Origin: Tistrella mobilis KA081020-065 | Lineage (GTDB): Bacteria; Pseudomonadota; Alphaproteobacteria; Tistrellales; Tistrellaceae | Reading direction: 5' to 3' | DNA length: 64,000 nucleotides | NCBI RefSeq assembly: GCF_000264455.2 | Contig: NC_017966.1 | Coordinates: 372,001-436,000, forward strand | Shown here: piece by piece, positions 1 through 10,612 of the stretch | Position numbering within the stretch: the first letter of the stretch is position 1 | Layout: the number at the start of each line of letters is the position of its first letter | Translations under genes and position numbers: made by a program | Notes under the pieces: model-generated | What the model was told of the DNA's origin: nothing | Database searches by the model: none | What the model saw: the letters and a program-made list of their open reading frames with translations, nothing else

Positions 1-3000
1 TCGTGCCCGGCCATCTGGCGGCGCTGCTGGACGCGGCAGAGCCCGCCCGCGTGCTGCCCCGCCGGGCGCTGGTGCTGGGCGGAGAGGCGCTGACCGCCGG
101 GCTCGCCGCCCGCATCGCCGAGCTTGCCCCCGCCTGCCGGTTGATCAATCATTACGGCCCCAGCGAAACCACCGTGGGCGTGCTCACCGACGAGGGCGGC
201 ACGGCCAATGCCGGCCGCCACGCCCTGGGCCGCCCGCTCGGCCATGCCGCGGTCCGCATCCTCGACCGCGCCGGCAACCCGGTCGCCCCGGGCATGGCCG
301 GCGAAATCGTCATCGGCGGCGCAACGCTCGCCCATGGTTATGTCGGCCGTCCCGGCCAGACGGCGGAGCGCTTCATCCCCGATGCCGCCGGCCTGCCCGG
401 CGCGCGGGTCTATCTGACCGGCGATCGCGGCCGCGCGCGCGAAGACGGCCGGATCGACTTCCTGGGCCGGCTGGACGATCAGGTCAAGATCCGCGGCTAT
501 CGCGTTGAACCGGAAGAGGTTGCAACCGTGCTCCGCGGCCTGCCCGGCGTCGCGGCCGCAACTGTGATCGCCCGCCCCGATGCCAATGGCCGGCTGCGGC
601 TTCTGGGCTATGCGGCCGGGTCCGGCCTCGACGGCGCCCGGCTGCGCCAGGCCCTGGCCGAACGCCTGCCCGATGCGCTGGTGCCGGCGGCGGTGATGGT
701 GCTGGACCGCCTGCCGCTCACCCCCAACGGCAAGATCGACCGCAAGGCGCTGCCCGACGAGCCGGGCGCCGAGGCGGCGGCCGCCCCGGCGAAACCGGCC
801 CCCCGTACCGCCACCGAAGCCGCCCTTCTTGCCATCTGGTGCCAGGTGCTGAAGCGCGACGATATCGGCGTCACCGACAATTTTTTCGCAAGCGGCGGCG
901 ATTCGATCCTCAGCCTTCAGCTGGTCGCCCGGGCCCGCAAGGCCGGGCTGAAGCTCACCCCCAAACAGGTCTTCGACCAGCCCGAGATTGCCCGTCTGGC
1001 GGCGCTGATCGACGGCGCGACGCCGGCCGCCACCCCGGCTCCGACGGCCAGGCCCCAGGCTCCGCGCCTGCCGGCGGCGCAGGTCGCGGCCCTCGAAGCC
1101 CTGCGCCAGAGTGGGGTGGGCCAAAGCCTGGACGGCGTGACCGACATCCTGCCCGCCACCCCCGTGCAGCGGGGCATGATCTTCCACACGCTGGAGGCGG
1201 CGGGCCGGGCGGACGGGGCGGGCGTCTATGTCAACCAGCTGCGCCTCACCTTCCGAGGCCGCGTCGACCTCGAAGCGCTGGAGGCCGCCTGGGCGGCGGC
1301 GATCGCGCGCCATCCGGCCCTGCGCACCCGGTTTGAATGGCGCCATGGCGGTGATCTGCTCCAGATCGTGCATGAAGCGGCCGCGGCGCCGATCGCCGTG
1401 CTCGACTGGTCGTCTTTGCCGGCGGCCGCGGCCCGGCTGGAGGACTGGCTGGCCGGTGATATCGCCCGCGGCATCGATCTGACCCGCGCCCCGGCGATGC
1501 GCCTTGCCGTGATCCGCCGCCCCGATGGCGGCGACGAGCTGGTCTGGACCAACCACCACGCCATCACCGACGGCTGGAGCACCAGCCTGGTTCTGGCCGA
1601 GCTTGCCCGCGACTATGCCGCACGGCTGGAGGGCGGCAGCGCCGGGCTGCCGGCACCACCCCACACGCGCGCCTATGCCGCCTGGCTCGCCGCCCAGCCC
1701 GACCCCGAACCCTGGTGGCGCCGCCAGATCGCCCGCATCGACCAGCCGGCCCGAATCACCGAAGCCCTGATCACCGAAGCGCTGGCGGCCCCTGCGGAGG
1801 CCACCCCCCGCCACCACCAGCTGCGTGTCCTGCTCGACCCCGACATCACCGGGCGCCTCACCGCGGCGGCGCGGCGCGAACAGGTCACCCTCAACACCCT
1901 GGTTCAGGGCGCCTGGGCACTGCTGCTCGGTCGCTATGGCGGCCGCGATCAGGCCGTGTTCGGCGTCACCCTCGCCGGCCGTCCGGCAGAGCTGCCGGGC
2001 GTCGAGGCCATGGCCGGGGCGTTCCTCAACACTTTGCCGGTCTGGATCGACCTGCCCGCCGATGCCGCCATCGGCCCCTGGCTGCGCGACATTCAAAAGT
2101 TGAACGCAGAACTCCGTTCAGTTGAATTTTCCAGCCTGGCCGATGTCCAGCGCTGGTCGGGCCTGGCGGGCGAGGGGCTGTTCGATGCCCTGCTGGTCTT
2201 CCAGAACTTCCCGGTCGAGGCGGCGCTGGCCGATCTGGAAACCCGGCTGGGCGTCACCGGCGCCGATGCCTGGACCCGCAGCCATTACCCGCTGGAGCTG
2301 ATGGTGGTGCCGGGTGACCGGCTGGACCTGCGCTGGAACCATGATGCGGCCCGCCTCGGCGACGCGCAGGTGGCACAGCTGCACCGCCATTTCCTGCGCC
2401 TGCTCGACCTTTTGGCGGAGGGGGAGGGCGTGTTGGGCCGCATCGATATGCTCGACGCCGACGATTGCGCCGAACTGGTCCTGGCCCGCAACCGCACCGC
2501 CGAAGCCTGGGACCTGGATTGCCGCATCCACGACCTCATCGCGCCCTGGATCGTCCGCAGCCCCGATGCCCCCGCGGTGATCGCCGCCGATGGTCGGGTG
2601 CTGGACCATGCCGGGCTGGATGCCGCCGCCAACCGGCTGGCCCATCGCCTTCAGGCCGCCGGCACCGGAGCCGACGACGTGGTCGGCCTCTGCCTGCCGC
2701 GCGGGCCCGAGGCGGTGATCGCCATGCTGGCGGTGATGAAGGCGGGCGGCGCCTGGCTGCCGCTCGATCCGGCCCTGCCCGACGACCGCCTGGCCTATAT
2801 GGTCAAGACCGCGGGTGCCCGGCTGGTGATCGCCCCGGCCGCGGCCGCGGCCCGCTTCCCCGCCCTTGCGGTCCTCCCGCCCGATGGCGGCGACCATCCG
2901 TCGACGCCGCCGGTCTGCCCGGCCACCCCCGACACGCTCGCCTATGTCATCTTCACCTCCGGCTCCACCGGCCGGCCCAAGGGGGTGATGATCCCGCATC

Positions 3001-6000
3001 GCGGGGCGGTGAACTATCTGCGCTATGGCGCTGCGGCCTATATGGATGCGGACACGGCGGAACCCGGCCGGGCGGCGGGTGCAGGCGCGCCGGTCAATAC
3101 CGCGCTCGGCTTCGATGCCACCATCACCAGCCTGTTCCTGCCGCTGGTCACCGGCCGCGCGGTCCATCTTCTGCCCGAGACGGATGAGATCGAGGCCCTG
3201 GCCGCCCTTCTCTCAGGCTCTCATGACTTCAGCCTGGTCAAGCTGACCCCCGCCCATGTCGAGGCGCTGAACCATCTGAACCCGGCCGGCGCCTATGCCG
3301 GCCAGGCCCGCGCCCTGATCATCGGCGGCGAGGCGCTGACCGCCGCCGCGGTGGCCCCCTGGCTGGCCGAGGCGCCCGCCACCCGGCTGATCAATGAATA
3401 CGGCCCCACCGAAACCGTGGTCGGCTGCGCCGTGCATCGGGTGACCGCGGCCGATCTTGCCGGCGAGACCATGCCGATCGGCCGGCCGATCGCCAATACC
3501 CGCCTGCTGGTGCTGGATGATGACCTGCGCCCGCTGCCCGACGGCGCGGCAGGGGGGCTCTATATCGGCGGGGCGGGGCTTGCCCGCGGCTATGCGGGCC
3601 GCCCGGGGCTGACGGCGGAGCGCTTCCTGCCCGACCCCTTCCACCCGGGTGAACGCCTCTACCGCACCGGCGATCTCGCCCGCTGGCGCGCCGATGGCAG
3701 CCTCGACTATCTGGGCCGGCTGGACGATCAGGTGAAGATCCGCGGCCACCGCATCGAACCGGGTGAGATCCAGGCGGTGCTGGCCGCCCATCCGGCCGTC
3801 GCCCGCGCCGCTGTGATCGCGCGCCCGGGCCCGGCGGGTGGCCTGCGTCTGCTCGCCTATGCCGTCGCGACGGCGGGCGAAGCCGCCGATCCGGCGGCGC
3901 TGCTCGCCCATCTCTCGGCGCGGCTGCCGCATTACATGGTGCCGGCGCAGGTCATGCTGCTGGACGATCTGCCGCTGACGGCCAACGGCAAGCTCGACCG
4001 CCGGGCGCTGCCCGATCCCGACCGGCCGGCAGGGCAGGGTATCGCCGCCGGCGACCCGCTCGAAGCCGCCCTGCTCGACATCTGGCAGGGGGTGCTGAAC
4101 CGCCGCGACATCGGCGTCACCGACGATTTCTTCGACCTCGGCGGCGATTCGATCATGAGCCTGCAGGTGGTCGCCCGCGCCGCCCGCGCCGGCATCCGCA
4201 TCACTGCCCGCCAGATCTTCGATCATCCGCGCATCGACCGCCTGGCCGCGGCGGCCCGCAGCGCCGAAGCCGAAGCCGCCGAGGCCGAAATCGCCGACAC
4301 GCCCCTGCCGCTCACCCCCATCCAGGCCTGGTTCTTCGACCGCCACCCCGATGGTCCCGGCCATTGGAACCAGTCGGTGCTGCTGCGGTCGCGGGAGGCG
4401 ATCGACATCGCCGCCCTCGACCGGGCGCTGAAGGCGATCGTCGCCCGTCATGATGCCCTGCGCCTGCGGTTCGAAACCGATGTCGCCGGGCGCTGGCGGC
4501 AGCGTGTGGCCGAGATCGAGACTGCCGATCTGCTCCGCGTCGCCCGTCTCGACGGCCCCGACGCCCTCGATGCGGCGGGCGATGCGGTGCAGGCCAGCCT
4601 CGACATCCGGACCGGTCCGCTGCTCCGCGCCGGCTGTTTCAGCCTGCCGCCCCGCGGTACCGAACCCGGGAGTGATCGCCTGCTGATCGCCATCCACCAT
4701 CTGGCGGTCGACGGCGTGTCGTGGCGCATCCTGCTCGATGATCTTCAGGCCGCCTATGATGCCGCACTGGCCGGCCGGCCGATCGATCTGCCGGCGCCGC
4801 CCGTGCCCTGGAGCCGCCATGTCCTGCGCCAGGCCGCCCGCCTGGAGGATACCGCCGCACTCGGTGCCGAACTCCGCTGGTGGCAGGGCCATCTGGCCGG
4901 CGCCGCGCCGGTCTGGGGGCCGGCCCGGTCCGGCGACCGGCTGGAACAGGAACGGGTGGTGGCCGAAGCCGTCACCCGCCGCCTGCTCACCGATGTGCCG
5001 CGCCGCTACCGGATCACGGTCGAAGAGGTGCTGCTGGCCAGCCTTGCCCGCACGCTCGGCCAGGCCACCGGCCGCCACACCGTGCTGGTGGCGATGGAAG
5101 GCCATGGCCGCGGCGAGCCCGGAGAGGGCGGGGAGGCGCACGACCTCTCGCGCACCATCGGCTGGTTCACCACCCATTACGACCTTGCCCTGCCGGCCGG
5201 GAGCGATGAGGGCGGGGCCGACGATGCCCGCCTGCTGGCCGATCTGCGCAGCCGCCTGCGCAGCCTGCCGGCGCGCGGTGCCGATCGTGGCCTGCTGGCG
5301 CTGGCGGCGGACCCCGCGATCGTCGAAGCCGCCCGGGCGCTGCCGGCGGCCGATATCGGGTTCAACTGGCTCGGCCGGTTCGACGGCAGCCTGGAGGAGG
5401 GCGGGCGGTTCGCGCTCGGCACCGAAACCGCCGGCCGCAATATCGGCCGCCGCGGCCCGATGCGCCATGCGATCGAGATCAATGCCGCGGTCACCGACGG
5501 CCGGTTGCGCATCGGCTGGCGCCATGATCCGGCCGTCGTCGCCGAAGCGGTCATGACCCGGATCGTCGAGGGTTTCGAGGCGGCCTTGACCGACCTCGTC
5601 AGCCATTGCCTGACGGCGGACCCGATCCCGGTCGCCGCCGATTTCCCGCTGGCAGCCCTCGATGAGGACGGGTTCAACCGCCTTCAGCTGGCGCCGGGCC
5701 AGACGGAGGACATCTACCCCGCCACCCCCGTGCAGCAGGGCCTGCTCTTCCACAGCCTGCGCCATCCGGGGCAGGGGGTCTATGTCAACCAGCTGCGCGT
5801 CACCCTGGACGGCACGCCCGATATCGACGCGCTGGGCCGGGCCTTCGCCGCGGCGATGACCCGCCATCCGGTGTTGCGGACCAGTTTCGACTGGCGTCAT
5901 GGCGGCACTGCGCTGCAACTGGTCCATCGCCGCGTCACCCTGCCGATCGATGTGCATGACTGGTCGGGCCGCGTGGCTTACGAGCCGGACCTGGCCGACT

Positions 6001-9000
6001 GGCTTGCGGCAGACCGCGCCTGGGGGTTCGACCCGTCCGCGGCGCCGCTGATGCGGCTCGCCCTGTTCCGCCGCCCCGACGGTGCGCATGATCTGGTCTG
6101 GACCCTGCACCACGCTTTGACCGACGGGTGGAGCACCGCGCGCCTGCTCCACGAGATCGCCCGAGATTACGAGGCCCTGACCGAGCCCGAGCCCGCCGAG
6201 GCCGGCATTCAGGCCCCCACCCCCTATCGTGACTATATCGCCTGGCTGCTCCGTCAGCCCGATCCGGCCCCCTGGTGGCGGGCGCAGGCGGCGCGCATCG
6301 CCGATCCGGCCGGCATCACCCAGGTTCTGGCCGCGCCTGCGGCGCCGGTCGCCGGTTCCCATCGCCTGGACCGCCCGGCCCCCGAAGCCCTGACCCGTGC
6401 CGTGGAGGCGCTGGCGCGGCGGGAGCGGGTGACGCTCGCGACCGTGCTTCAGGGCGCCTGGGCGCTGCTGCTCGGCCGCATGGCCGGGCGGGGCCAGGCG
6501 GGGTTCGGCCTGACCGTCTCGGGCCGCCCGGCCGATCTGCCGGGGGTGGAGCGCATGGCCGGGCCGTTCATCAACAGCCTGCCGCTCTGGATCGACCTGC
6601 CCCCCGCCGCCCGTCTGGGCGACTGGCTGCGCGACATCCAAAAGTTGAACGTGGAAATGCGCGCGGTTGAACACAGCAGCCTCGCCGACATCCAGCGCCT
6701 GACCGGCCGCTCGGGTGACGGGCTGTTCGACAGCCTGCTGGTGATCGAGAGCTATCCGGTCGAAACCGCCGCCGGTGCCACCCGTCTCGGCGCCCGCACC
6801 CGCGCCATGTCGATGGTGGAACGCACCCATTACCCGCTGGTGCTGGCGGCCCTGCCCGGTGCCCGGCTGGATCGGCCCGGAGCCGCGCTCGATCTGCGCT
6901 GGGGCTGGGATGGCGCGCGGCTCGACGGCGATGCGGTGGCGCGTCTGGCCGATGATTTCCTCGACCTGCTCGGCGCCTTCACCGCCCCGGACGCCGGGCG
7001 GCTGCCGCTGGGTGCGGTGTCCGTCACGGCCCCCGTGCCGGCCCCGGCGGTCGTCCACGACGTCCACCCCGTCCATGAACGCTTCGCCGCCATCGCCGCC
7101 CGCATGCCCGACCGCGAGGCGGTGGCCTGTGGCGACCGGCGCCTCGACTACGGCCAGCTCGACCGCTGGTCCAGCCGCATCGCCCGCGCGTTGCTGGCGG
7201 CGGGGGTGCAGCCTGAAACCCGGATCGGCCTTGCGGTCGAACGCTCGGTCGGGCTGGTCGCCGCCATTCTGGGCGCGCTGCGCTCGGGCGGGGCTTACGT
7301 GCCGCTCGATCCCGACTATCCGGCCGACCGGCTGCGCCACATGATCGCCGATGCCGGCCTCACCGTCCTGCTGGTCGGCCCCGAGGCGGCACGAATGCTC
7401 GCACAGGTTGTGGATACGATTCCTGATAGTTGCAGGCTGATCGACGTCACGACCCTGGATGACCTCGACGCCCCCGACTCCCTTGATGACGGCCCGGTGA
7501 CGGTGCCGGTCCTGCCCGACCAGCTCGCCTATGTCATCTACACCTCGGGCTCCACGGGGCTGCCCAAGGGGGTCGGCATCTCCCATGCCGCGCTCAGCCG
7601 TCATTTCGACGATTTCATCCCCGCTTTCGCCTATGGGCCAGAGGATGCCGGGCTGCAGTTCTCGACGGTCAATTTCGATGCCGCGATCGAACAGATGCTG
7701 CCGCTGCTCACCCTCGGCGGCCGGGTGGTGCTGCGCGGGCCCGAGATGTGGTCGGCGGAGGAGCTGACCCGCGTGCTGGCGACGGAACGCCTGACCATCG
7801 CCGACATCCCGACCGGGTTCTGGCAGCACTGGGCGCGCGACCCGTCGCTTCACCTGCCGCATCTGCGCCGGGTGACGGTGGGTGGCGAGGCGCTGCCGCC
7901 CGATGCGCTGGCGCGCTGGAAGGCCGGCCCCCTGGCGCATGTCCGGCTCGACAACCGCTATGGCCCGACCGAAGCCGCCATTTCGGCGCTCTATCACGAA
8001 ACCCGCGCCGAAGACGGCGCCCGGCCGCCGGTGCCGATCGGCCGCACCTATCCCGGCCGCAGCGCCGTCATCCTCGGCACCGACGGCAATCCCGTGCCGA
8101 CCGGCGGCATCGGTGAACTCTGCATTGGCGGCGCTGCGCTGGCCCGCGGCTATCTGAACCGCCCCGGCCAGACGGCGGAGCGTTTCGTGCCGGATCCCTT
8201 CGGGGCGCCGGGCGCGCGGCTCTACCGCAGCGGCGATCTCTGCCGGCTGCGCGAGGATGGGGTGGTGGTCTTCCTCGGCCGCGTCGACGCCCAGGTCAAG
8301 CTGCGCGGCTTCCGGATCGAGCCGGGCGAGATCGAGGCGCTGCTCAGGGCGCGCCCCGGCGTCAGTGATGCCGTCGTGGCGGTGCGGGGCGATCGCCTGC
8401 TCGCATGGGTTGCGGCTGACGCGGAAATTGACCCGATGGAGTTGCGGGCTGATCTGGCGGGCCAACTGCCCGGCTGGATGGTGCCGCAGCGGGTCATCCG
8501 CCTCGACGCCCTGCCGCTTCAGCCCTCGGGCAAGATCGACCTTGCAGCGCTGCCCGAACCCGAAACCGCGTCCGAGGCGGTGGCGCCGCGCAATGCGCTG
8601 GAAGCCCGCCTGCTCGGCCTCTGGCAGAAGGTGCTCGCCTCGGACGGGCCGGGCGTCACCGACGACTTCTTCGCCGTTGGCGGCGATTCGCTGAAGGCGC
8701 TGCGTCTGGCTGCCGCCGCCCGTGCCGAGGGTCTGGACGGCCTCTCTCTTGAAGCGCTGTTCGAGACGCCGACCGTCGCCGGCCTGGCCCGCCGCCTGGC
8801 CCGAGAGGCGGACGAGACCACGCCGCCCGAGGCCACACCGCCCGCTGGCCTCCGCTGCCTCAACGGCCCGGCGCCGCAGCGTCTGTTCTGCATCCATCCG
8901 GGGTACGGGCTGGTGCGCGAATACCGCCACCTCGCCGCGGCCCTGGACGGCCGGGTCGAGGTCTGGGGCCTTCAGGCACCGCGCCTCTCCGATCCTGCCT

Positions 9001-9584
9001 GGGCACCGGCCGACATGGCGGCACTCGCCCGCGACTATCTGGCCCGGCTGCGCCTTGTGCAGCCCGAAGGCGGCCTGCACCTCGCCGGCTGGTCGCTCGG
9101 CGGCTGGCTCGCCGCGGCGATCGCGGCCGAAGCCGACCGGGAAGGCGGGCAGGGCGCCACAACCCTTACCATCATCGATACGCCATCAACCGTGCCTTCA
9201 GTTGTGTTCGATCCGGCCGGCACCGAGGCCCGCATCCGCGGCTATCTCGCGGCCGGGCAGATCGACGACCTGGCCGCCGAAGCCGCTGCGGGCACGGGGG
9301 CGGATGACCGCGACACCCTGGTCGCCGCCGCCGTCGACCTGGTCGGCCTGCATGCCCGGCTGCTCACCGGCTGGGTGCTGCCGCGCCTGGCGGTGCCGGT
9401 CAGCCTGCTCCGCGCCACCGCCGCCGGCCGCGCACTCGACCCCGCCGGCTGGCACGCCGCCGCCCCGGCGGGCCTCACCCTCCACGACCTCGACGCCGAC
9501 CACGAGGGCATCCTCGCCCATCCCGACACAGCGGCCCTGGTGCTGCACACCGTCACCCAAGCCACCCCGGGAGCCCCCGCATGA
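1..9584 (+). CDS. Non-ribosomal peptide synthetase, 5'-truncated by the window: A(partial)-PCP-C-A-PCP-E-C-A-PCP-TE
   Basis: Cytoplasmic assembly line that probably builds a peptide siderophore. The reading frame is open from base 3, and the first 250 residues are only the C-terminal part of an adenylation (A) domain, so the gene starts upstream. Domains by residue: A1 tail 1-250 (NHYGPSETT at 49), PCP1 (GGDS Ser301), C1 with HHAITDG at 518, A2 about 835-1340 (TSGSTGRPKG at 985), PCP2 (Ser1383), epimerase with HHLAVDG at 1565, C2 with HHALTDG at 2036, A3 about 2350-2850 (TSGSTGLPKG at 2514), PCP3 (Ser2896) and a thioesterase with GWSLGG (Ser3031). Hand-aligned specificity codes: the visible half of A1 (VGHVGK) fits Asp; A2 (DATKIGEVGK) is Asn/Asp-like; A3 (DAEDTGRISK) hints at a basic residue. 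The E domain implies a D-residue from module 2. The gene overlaps the next by ATGA. The domain layout is secure; the substrates are inference. Confidence 0.95.
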   Translation, partial: VPGHLAALLDAAEPARVLPRRALVLGGEALTAGLAARIAELAPACRLINHYGPSETTVGVLTDEGGTANAGRHALGRPLGHAAVRILDRAGNPVAPGMAGEIVIGGATLAHGYVGRPGQTAERFIPDAAGLPGARVYLTGDRGRAREDGRIDFLGRLDDQVKIRGYRVEPEEVATVLRGLPGVAAATVIARPDANGRLRLLGYAAGSGLDGARLRQALAERLPDALVPAAVMVLDRLPLTPNGKIDRKALPDEPGAEAAAAPAKPAPRTATEAALLAIWCQVLKRDDIGVTDNFFASGGDSILSLQLVARARKAGLKLTPKQVFDQPEIARLAALIDGATPAATPAPTARPQAPRLPAAQVAALEALRQSGVGQSLDGVTDILPATPVQRGMIFHTLEAAGRADGAGVYVNQLRLTFRGRVDLEALEAAWAAAIARHPALRTRFEWRHGGDLLQIVHEAAAAPIAVLDWSSLPAAAARLEDWLAGDIARGIDLTRAPAMRLAVIRRPDGGDELVWTNHHAITDGWSTSLVLAELARDYAARLEGGSAGLPAPPHTRAYAAWLAAQPDPEPWWRRQIARIDQPARITEALITEALAAPAEATPRHHQLRVLLDPDITGRLTAAARREQVTLNTLVQGAWALLLGRYGGRDQAVFGVTLAGRPAELPGVEAMAGAFLNTLPVWIDLPADAAIGPWLRDIQKLNAELRSVEFSSLADVQRWSGLAGEGLFDALLVFQNFPVEAALADLETRLGVTGADAWTRSHYPLELMVVPGDRLDLRWNHDAARLGDAQVAQLHRHFLRLLDLLAEGEGVLGRIDMLDADDCAELVLARNRTAEAWDLDCRIHDLIAPWIVRSPDAPAVIAADGRVLDHAGLDAAANRLAHRLQAAGTGADDVVGLCLPRGPEAVIAMLAVMKAGGAWLPLDPALPDDRLAYMVKTAGARLVIAPAAAAARFPALAVLPPDGGDHPSTPPVCPATPDTLAYVIFTSGSTGRPKGVMIPHRGAVNYLRYGAAAYMDADTAEPGRAAGAGAPVNTALGFDATITSLFLPLVTGRAVHLLPETDEIEALAALLSGSHDFSLVKLTPAHVEALNHLNPAGAYAGQARALIIGGEALTAAAVAPWLAEAPATRLINEYGPTETVVGCAVHRVTAADLAGETMPIGRPIANTRLLVLDDDLRPLPDGAAGGLYIGGAGLARGYAGRPGLTAERFLPDPFHPGERLYRTGDLARWRADGSLDYLGRLDDQVKIRGHRIEPGEIQAVLAAHPAVARAAVIARPGPAGGLRLLAYAVATAGEAADPAALLAHLSARLPHYMVPAQVMLLDDLPLTANGKLDRRALPDPDRPAGQGIAAGDPLEAALLDIWQGVLNRRDIGVTDDFFDLGGDSIMSLQVVARAARAGIRITARQIFDHPRIDRLAAAARSAEAEAAEAEIADTPLPLTPIQAWFFDRHPDGPGHWNQSVLLRSREAIDIAALDRALKAIVARHDALRLRFETDVAGRWRQRVAEIETADLLRVARLDGPDALDAAGDAVQASLDIRTGPLLRAGCFSLPPRGTEPGSDRLLIAIHHLAVDGVSWRILLDDLQAAYDAALAGRPIDLPAPPVPWSRHVLRQAARLEDTAALGAELRWWQGHLAGAAPVWGPARSGDRLEQERVVAEAVTRRLLTDVPRRYRITVEEVLLASLARTLGQATGRHTVLVAMEGHGRGEPGEGGEAHDLSRTIGWFTTHYDLALPAGSDEGGADDARLLADLRSRLRSLPARGADRGLLALAADPAIVEAARALPAADIGFNWLGRFDGSLEEGGRFALGTETAGRNIGRRGPMRHAIEINAAVTDGRLRIGWRHDPAVVAEAVMTRIVEGFEAALTDLVSHCLTADPIPVAADFPLAALDEDGFNRLQLAPGQTEDIYPATPVQQGLLFHSLRHPGQGVYVNQLRVTLDGTPDIDALGRAFAAAMTRHPVLRTSFDWRHGGTALQLVHRRVTLPIDVHDWSGRVAYEPDLADWLAADRAWGFDPSAAPLMRLALFRRPDGAHDLVWTLHHALTDGWSTARLLHEIARDYEALTEPEPAEAGIQAPTPYRDYIAWLLRQPDPAPWWRAQAARIADPAGITQVLAAPAAPVAGSHRLDRPAPEALTRAVEALARRERVTLATVLQGAWALLLGRMAGRGQAGFGLTVSGRPADLPGVERMAGPFINSLPLWIDLPPAARLGDWLRDIQKLNVEMRAVEHSSLADIQRLTGRSGDGLFDSLLVIESYPVETAAGATRLGARTRAMSMVERTHYPLVLAALPGARLDRPGAALDLRWGWDGARLDGDAVARLADDFLDLLGAFTAPDAGRLPLGAVSVTAPVPAPAVVHDVHPVHERFAAIAARMPDREAVACGDRRLDYGQLDRWSSRIARALLAAGVQPETRIGLAVERSVGLVAAILGALRSGGAYVPLDPDYPADRLRHMIADAGLTVLLVGPEAARMLAQVVDTIPDSCRLIDVTTLDDLDAPDSLDDGPVTVPVLPDQLAYVIYTSGSTGLPKGVGISHAALSRHFDDFIPAFAYGPEDAGLQFSTVNFDAAIEQMLPLLTLGGRVVLRGPEMWSAEELTRVLATERLTIADIPTGFWQHWARDPSLHLPHLRRVTVGGEALPPDALARWKAGPLAHVRLDNRYGPTEAAISALYHETRAEDGARPPVPIGRTYPGRSAVILGTDGNPVPTGGIGELCIGGAALARGYLNRPGQTAERFVPDPFGAPGARLYRSGDLCRLREDGVVVFLGRVDAQVKLRGFRIEPGEIEALLRARPGVSDAVVAVRGDRLLAWVAADAEIDPMELRADLAGQLPGWMVPQRVIRLDALPLQPSGKIDLAALPEPETASEAVAPRNALEARLLGLWQKVLASDGPGVTDDFFAVGGDSLKALRLAAAARAEGLDGLSLEALFETPTVAGLARRLAREADETTPPEATPPAGLRCLNGPAPQRLFCIHPGYGLVREYRHLAAALDGRVEVWGLQAPRLSDPAWAPADMAALARDYLARLRLVQPEGGLHLAGWSLGGWLAAAIAAEADREGGQGATTLTIIDTPSTVPSVVFDPAGTEARIRGYLAAGQIDDLAAEAAAGTGADDRDTLVAAAVDLVGLHARLLTGWVLPRLAVPVSLLRATAAGRALDPAGWHAAAPAGLTLHDLDADHEGILAHPDTAALVLHTVTQATPGAPA

Positions 9585-10612
9585 CCGTGACAACCCTGCC
9601 CACCCGCTTCGTGCCGGAGGTCATGGTCACCCCCGGCCCGGCCGCGGACGAGGCGACGCTGCGTCTCGATGCCGTCACCGACCCTGCCGCCCTGCTCGAC
9701 GGGGCGGCGGCCCTGCTCGGCCGGCTCTCCGCCCGTCATCCCGCCGCCACCACCCTGGTTCTGGCCGGGGCGGGGTGGGCGGCGGTGGCGGCGGGCTTGC
9801 GCGCCCGCGGCCTGGCACTCCGCGACCCTGCCGGCCGGCTGGTGCTGCCGGTCGATCTGCTCTGGCAACAGCCGGCGGCCTGGGCGCCTCAGGTGCCGCC
9901 GGTGCCCTATCCCTACCGCCCGGTGCTCTCGGGCGCCTTCCGCCACCCGCAGCGCCCGCCCAAGCCCCATGGCGAACTCTACCGCCGCTTCGTGCCCTGG
10001 CTCGGCCTCGACATCTCGTTCCGCGCCGCCAGCCTTGAGGCCGATCTCGATCTGGTACACCGCTGGATGAACGATCCGCGCGTCGCCGCGATCTGGGAAG
10101 AGGCGGGGCCGATCGACCATCACCGGGCTTATCTCTCAGGGCTGATCGCCGACCCGCACATGATCCCGATGATCGGCTGTTTCGGCGACGAGCCCTTCGG
10201 CTATTTCGAGATTTACTGGGCGAAAGAGAACCGCATCGCGCCCTTCTACGATGCGCAGGATCATGATCGCGGCTGGCATGTGCTGGTCGGCGACGACAGG
10301 TTCCGCGGCCGGCAGTATGTCGCCGCCTGGCTGCCCTCGCTGATGCATTACCTGTTTCTCGACGACCCGCGCACCACGCGCATTGTGGGTGAACCGCGGT
10401 CTGATCACAGCCAACAGTTGCGTAACCTCGATCGCGGCGGCTTTGCTCGGATCAAGGATTTCGATTTCCCCCACAAGCGCGCCACCCTGGTGATGCTGCT
10501 GCGCGAGCGGTTTTTCGGCGACCGGCTCTGGCTGCCCGATTTCGCGACCGCAAGCCCCGACAGCTGGGCCGCCGCCGCCACCACCCCCGAACCGAGGACG
10601 ATCGCCCGATGA
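9581..10612 (+). CDS. GNAT-family hydroxamate acyltransferase (IucB/RhbD-like)
   Basis: Likely transfers an acyl group from acyl-CoA to an N-hydroxylated ornithine or lysine side chain to make the hydroxamate iron ligand. The 343-residue protein has an N-terminal region of about 135 residues with no obvious motif. A C-terminal Acetyltransf_8-type GNAT domain follows (about 140-330), with conserved-looking segments HRWMNDPRVAAIWEE, GCFGDEPFGYFEIYWAKE and VGEPRSDHSQQLRNLDRGGF. The start overlaps the NRPS stop (ATGA) and the stop overlaps the following monooxygenase start (ATGA), so the three genes are probably translated together. The identity of the acyl group cannot be read from the sequence. 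Confidence 0.88.
   Translation: MTVTTLPTRFVPEVMVTPGPAADEATLRLDAVTDPAALLDGAAALLGRLSARHPAATTLVLAGAGWAAVAAGLRARGLALRDPAGRLVLPVDLLWQQPAAWAPQVPPVPYPYRPVLSGAFRHPQRPPKPHGELYRRFVPWLGLDISFRAASLEADLDLVHRWMNDPRVAAIWEEAGPIDHHRAYLSGLIADPHMIPMIGCFGDEPFGYFEIYWAKENRIAPFYDAQDHDRGWHVLVGDDRFRGRQYVAAWLPSLMHYLFLDDPRTTRIVGEPRSDHSQQLRNLDRGGFARIKDFDFPHKRATLVMLLRERFFGDRLWLPDFATASPDSWAAAATTPEPRTIAR

Noticed and set aside
3213-9080. A 1955-codon open frame on the - strand opposite the NRPS
   Set aside because: It mirrors the NRPS codons in a GC-rich gene; its composition is Gly/Arg/Ala/Gln-rich without any domain, and the + strand carries clear NRPS motifs.
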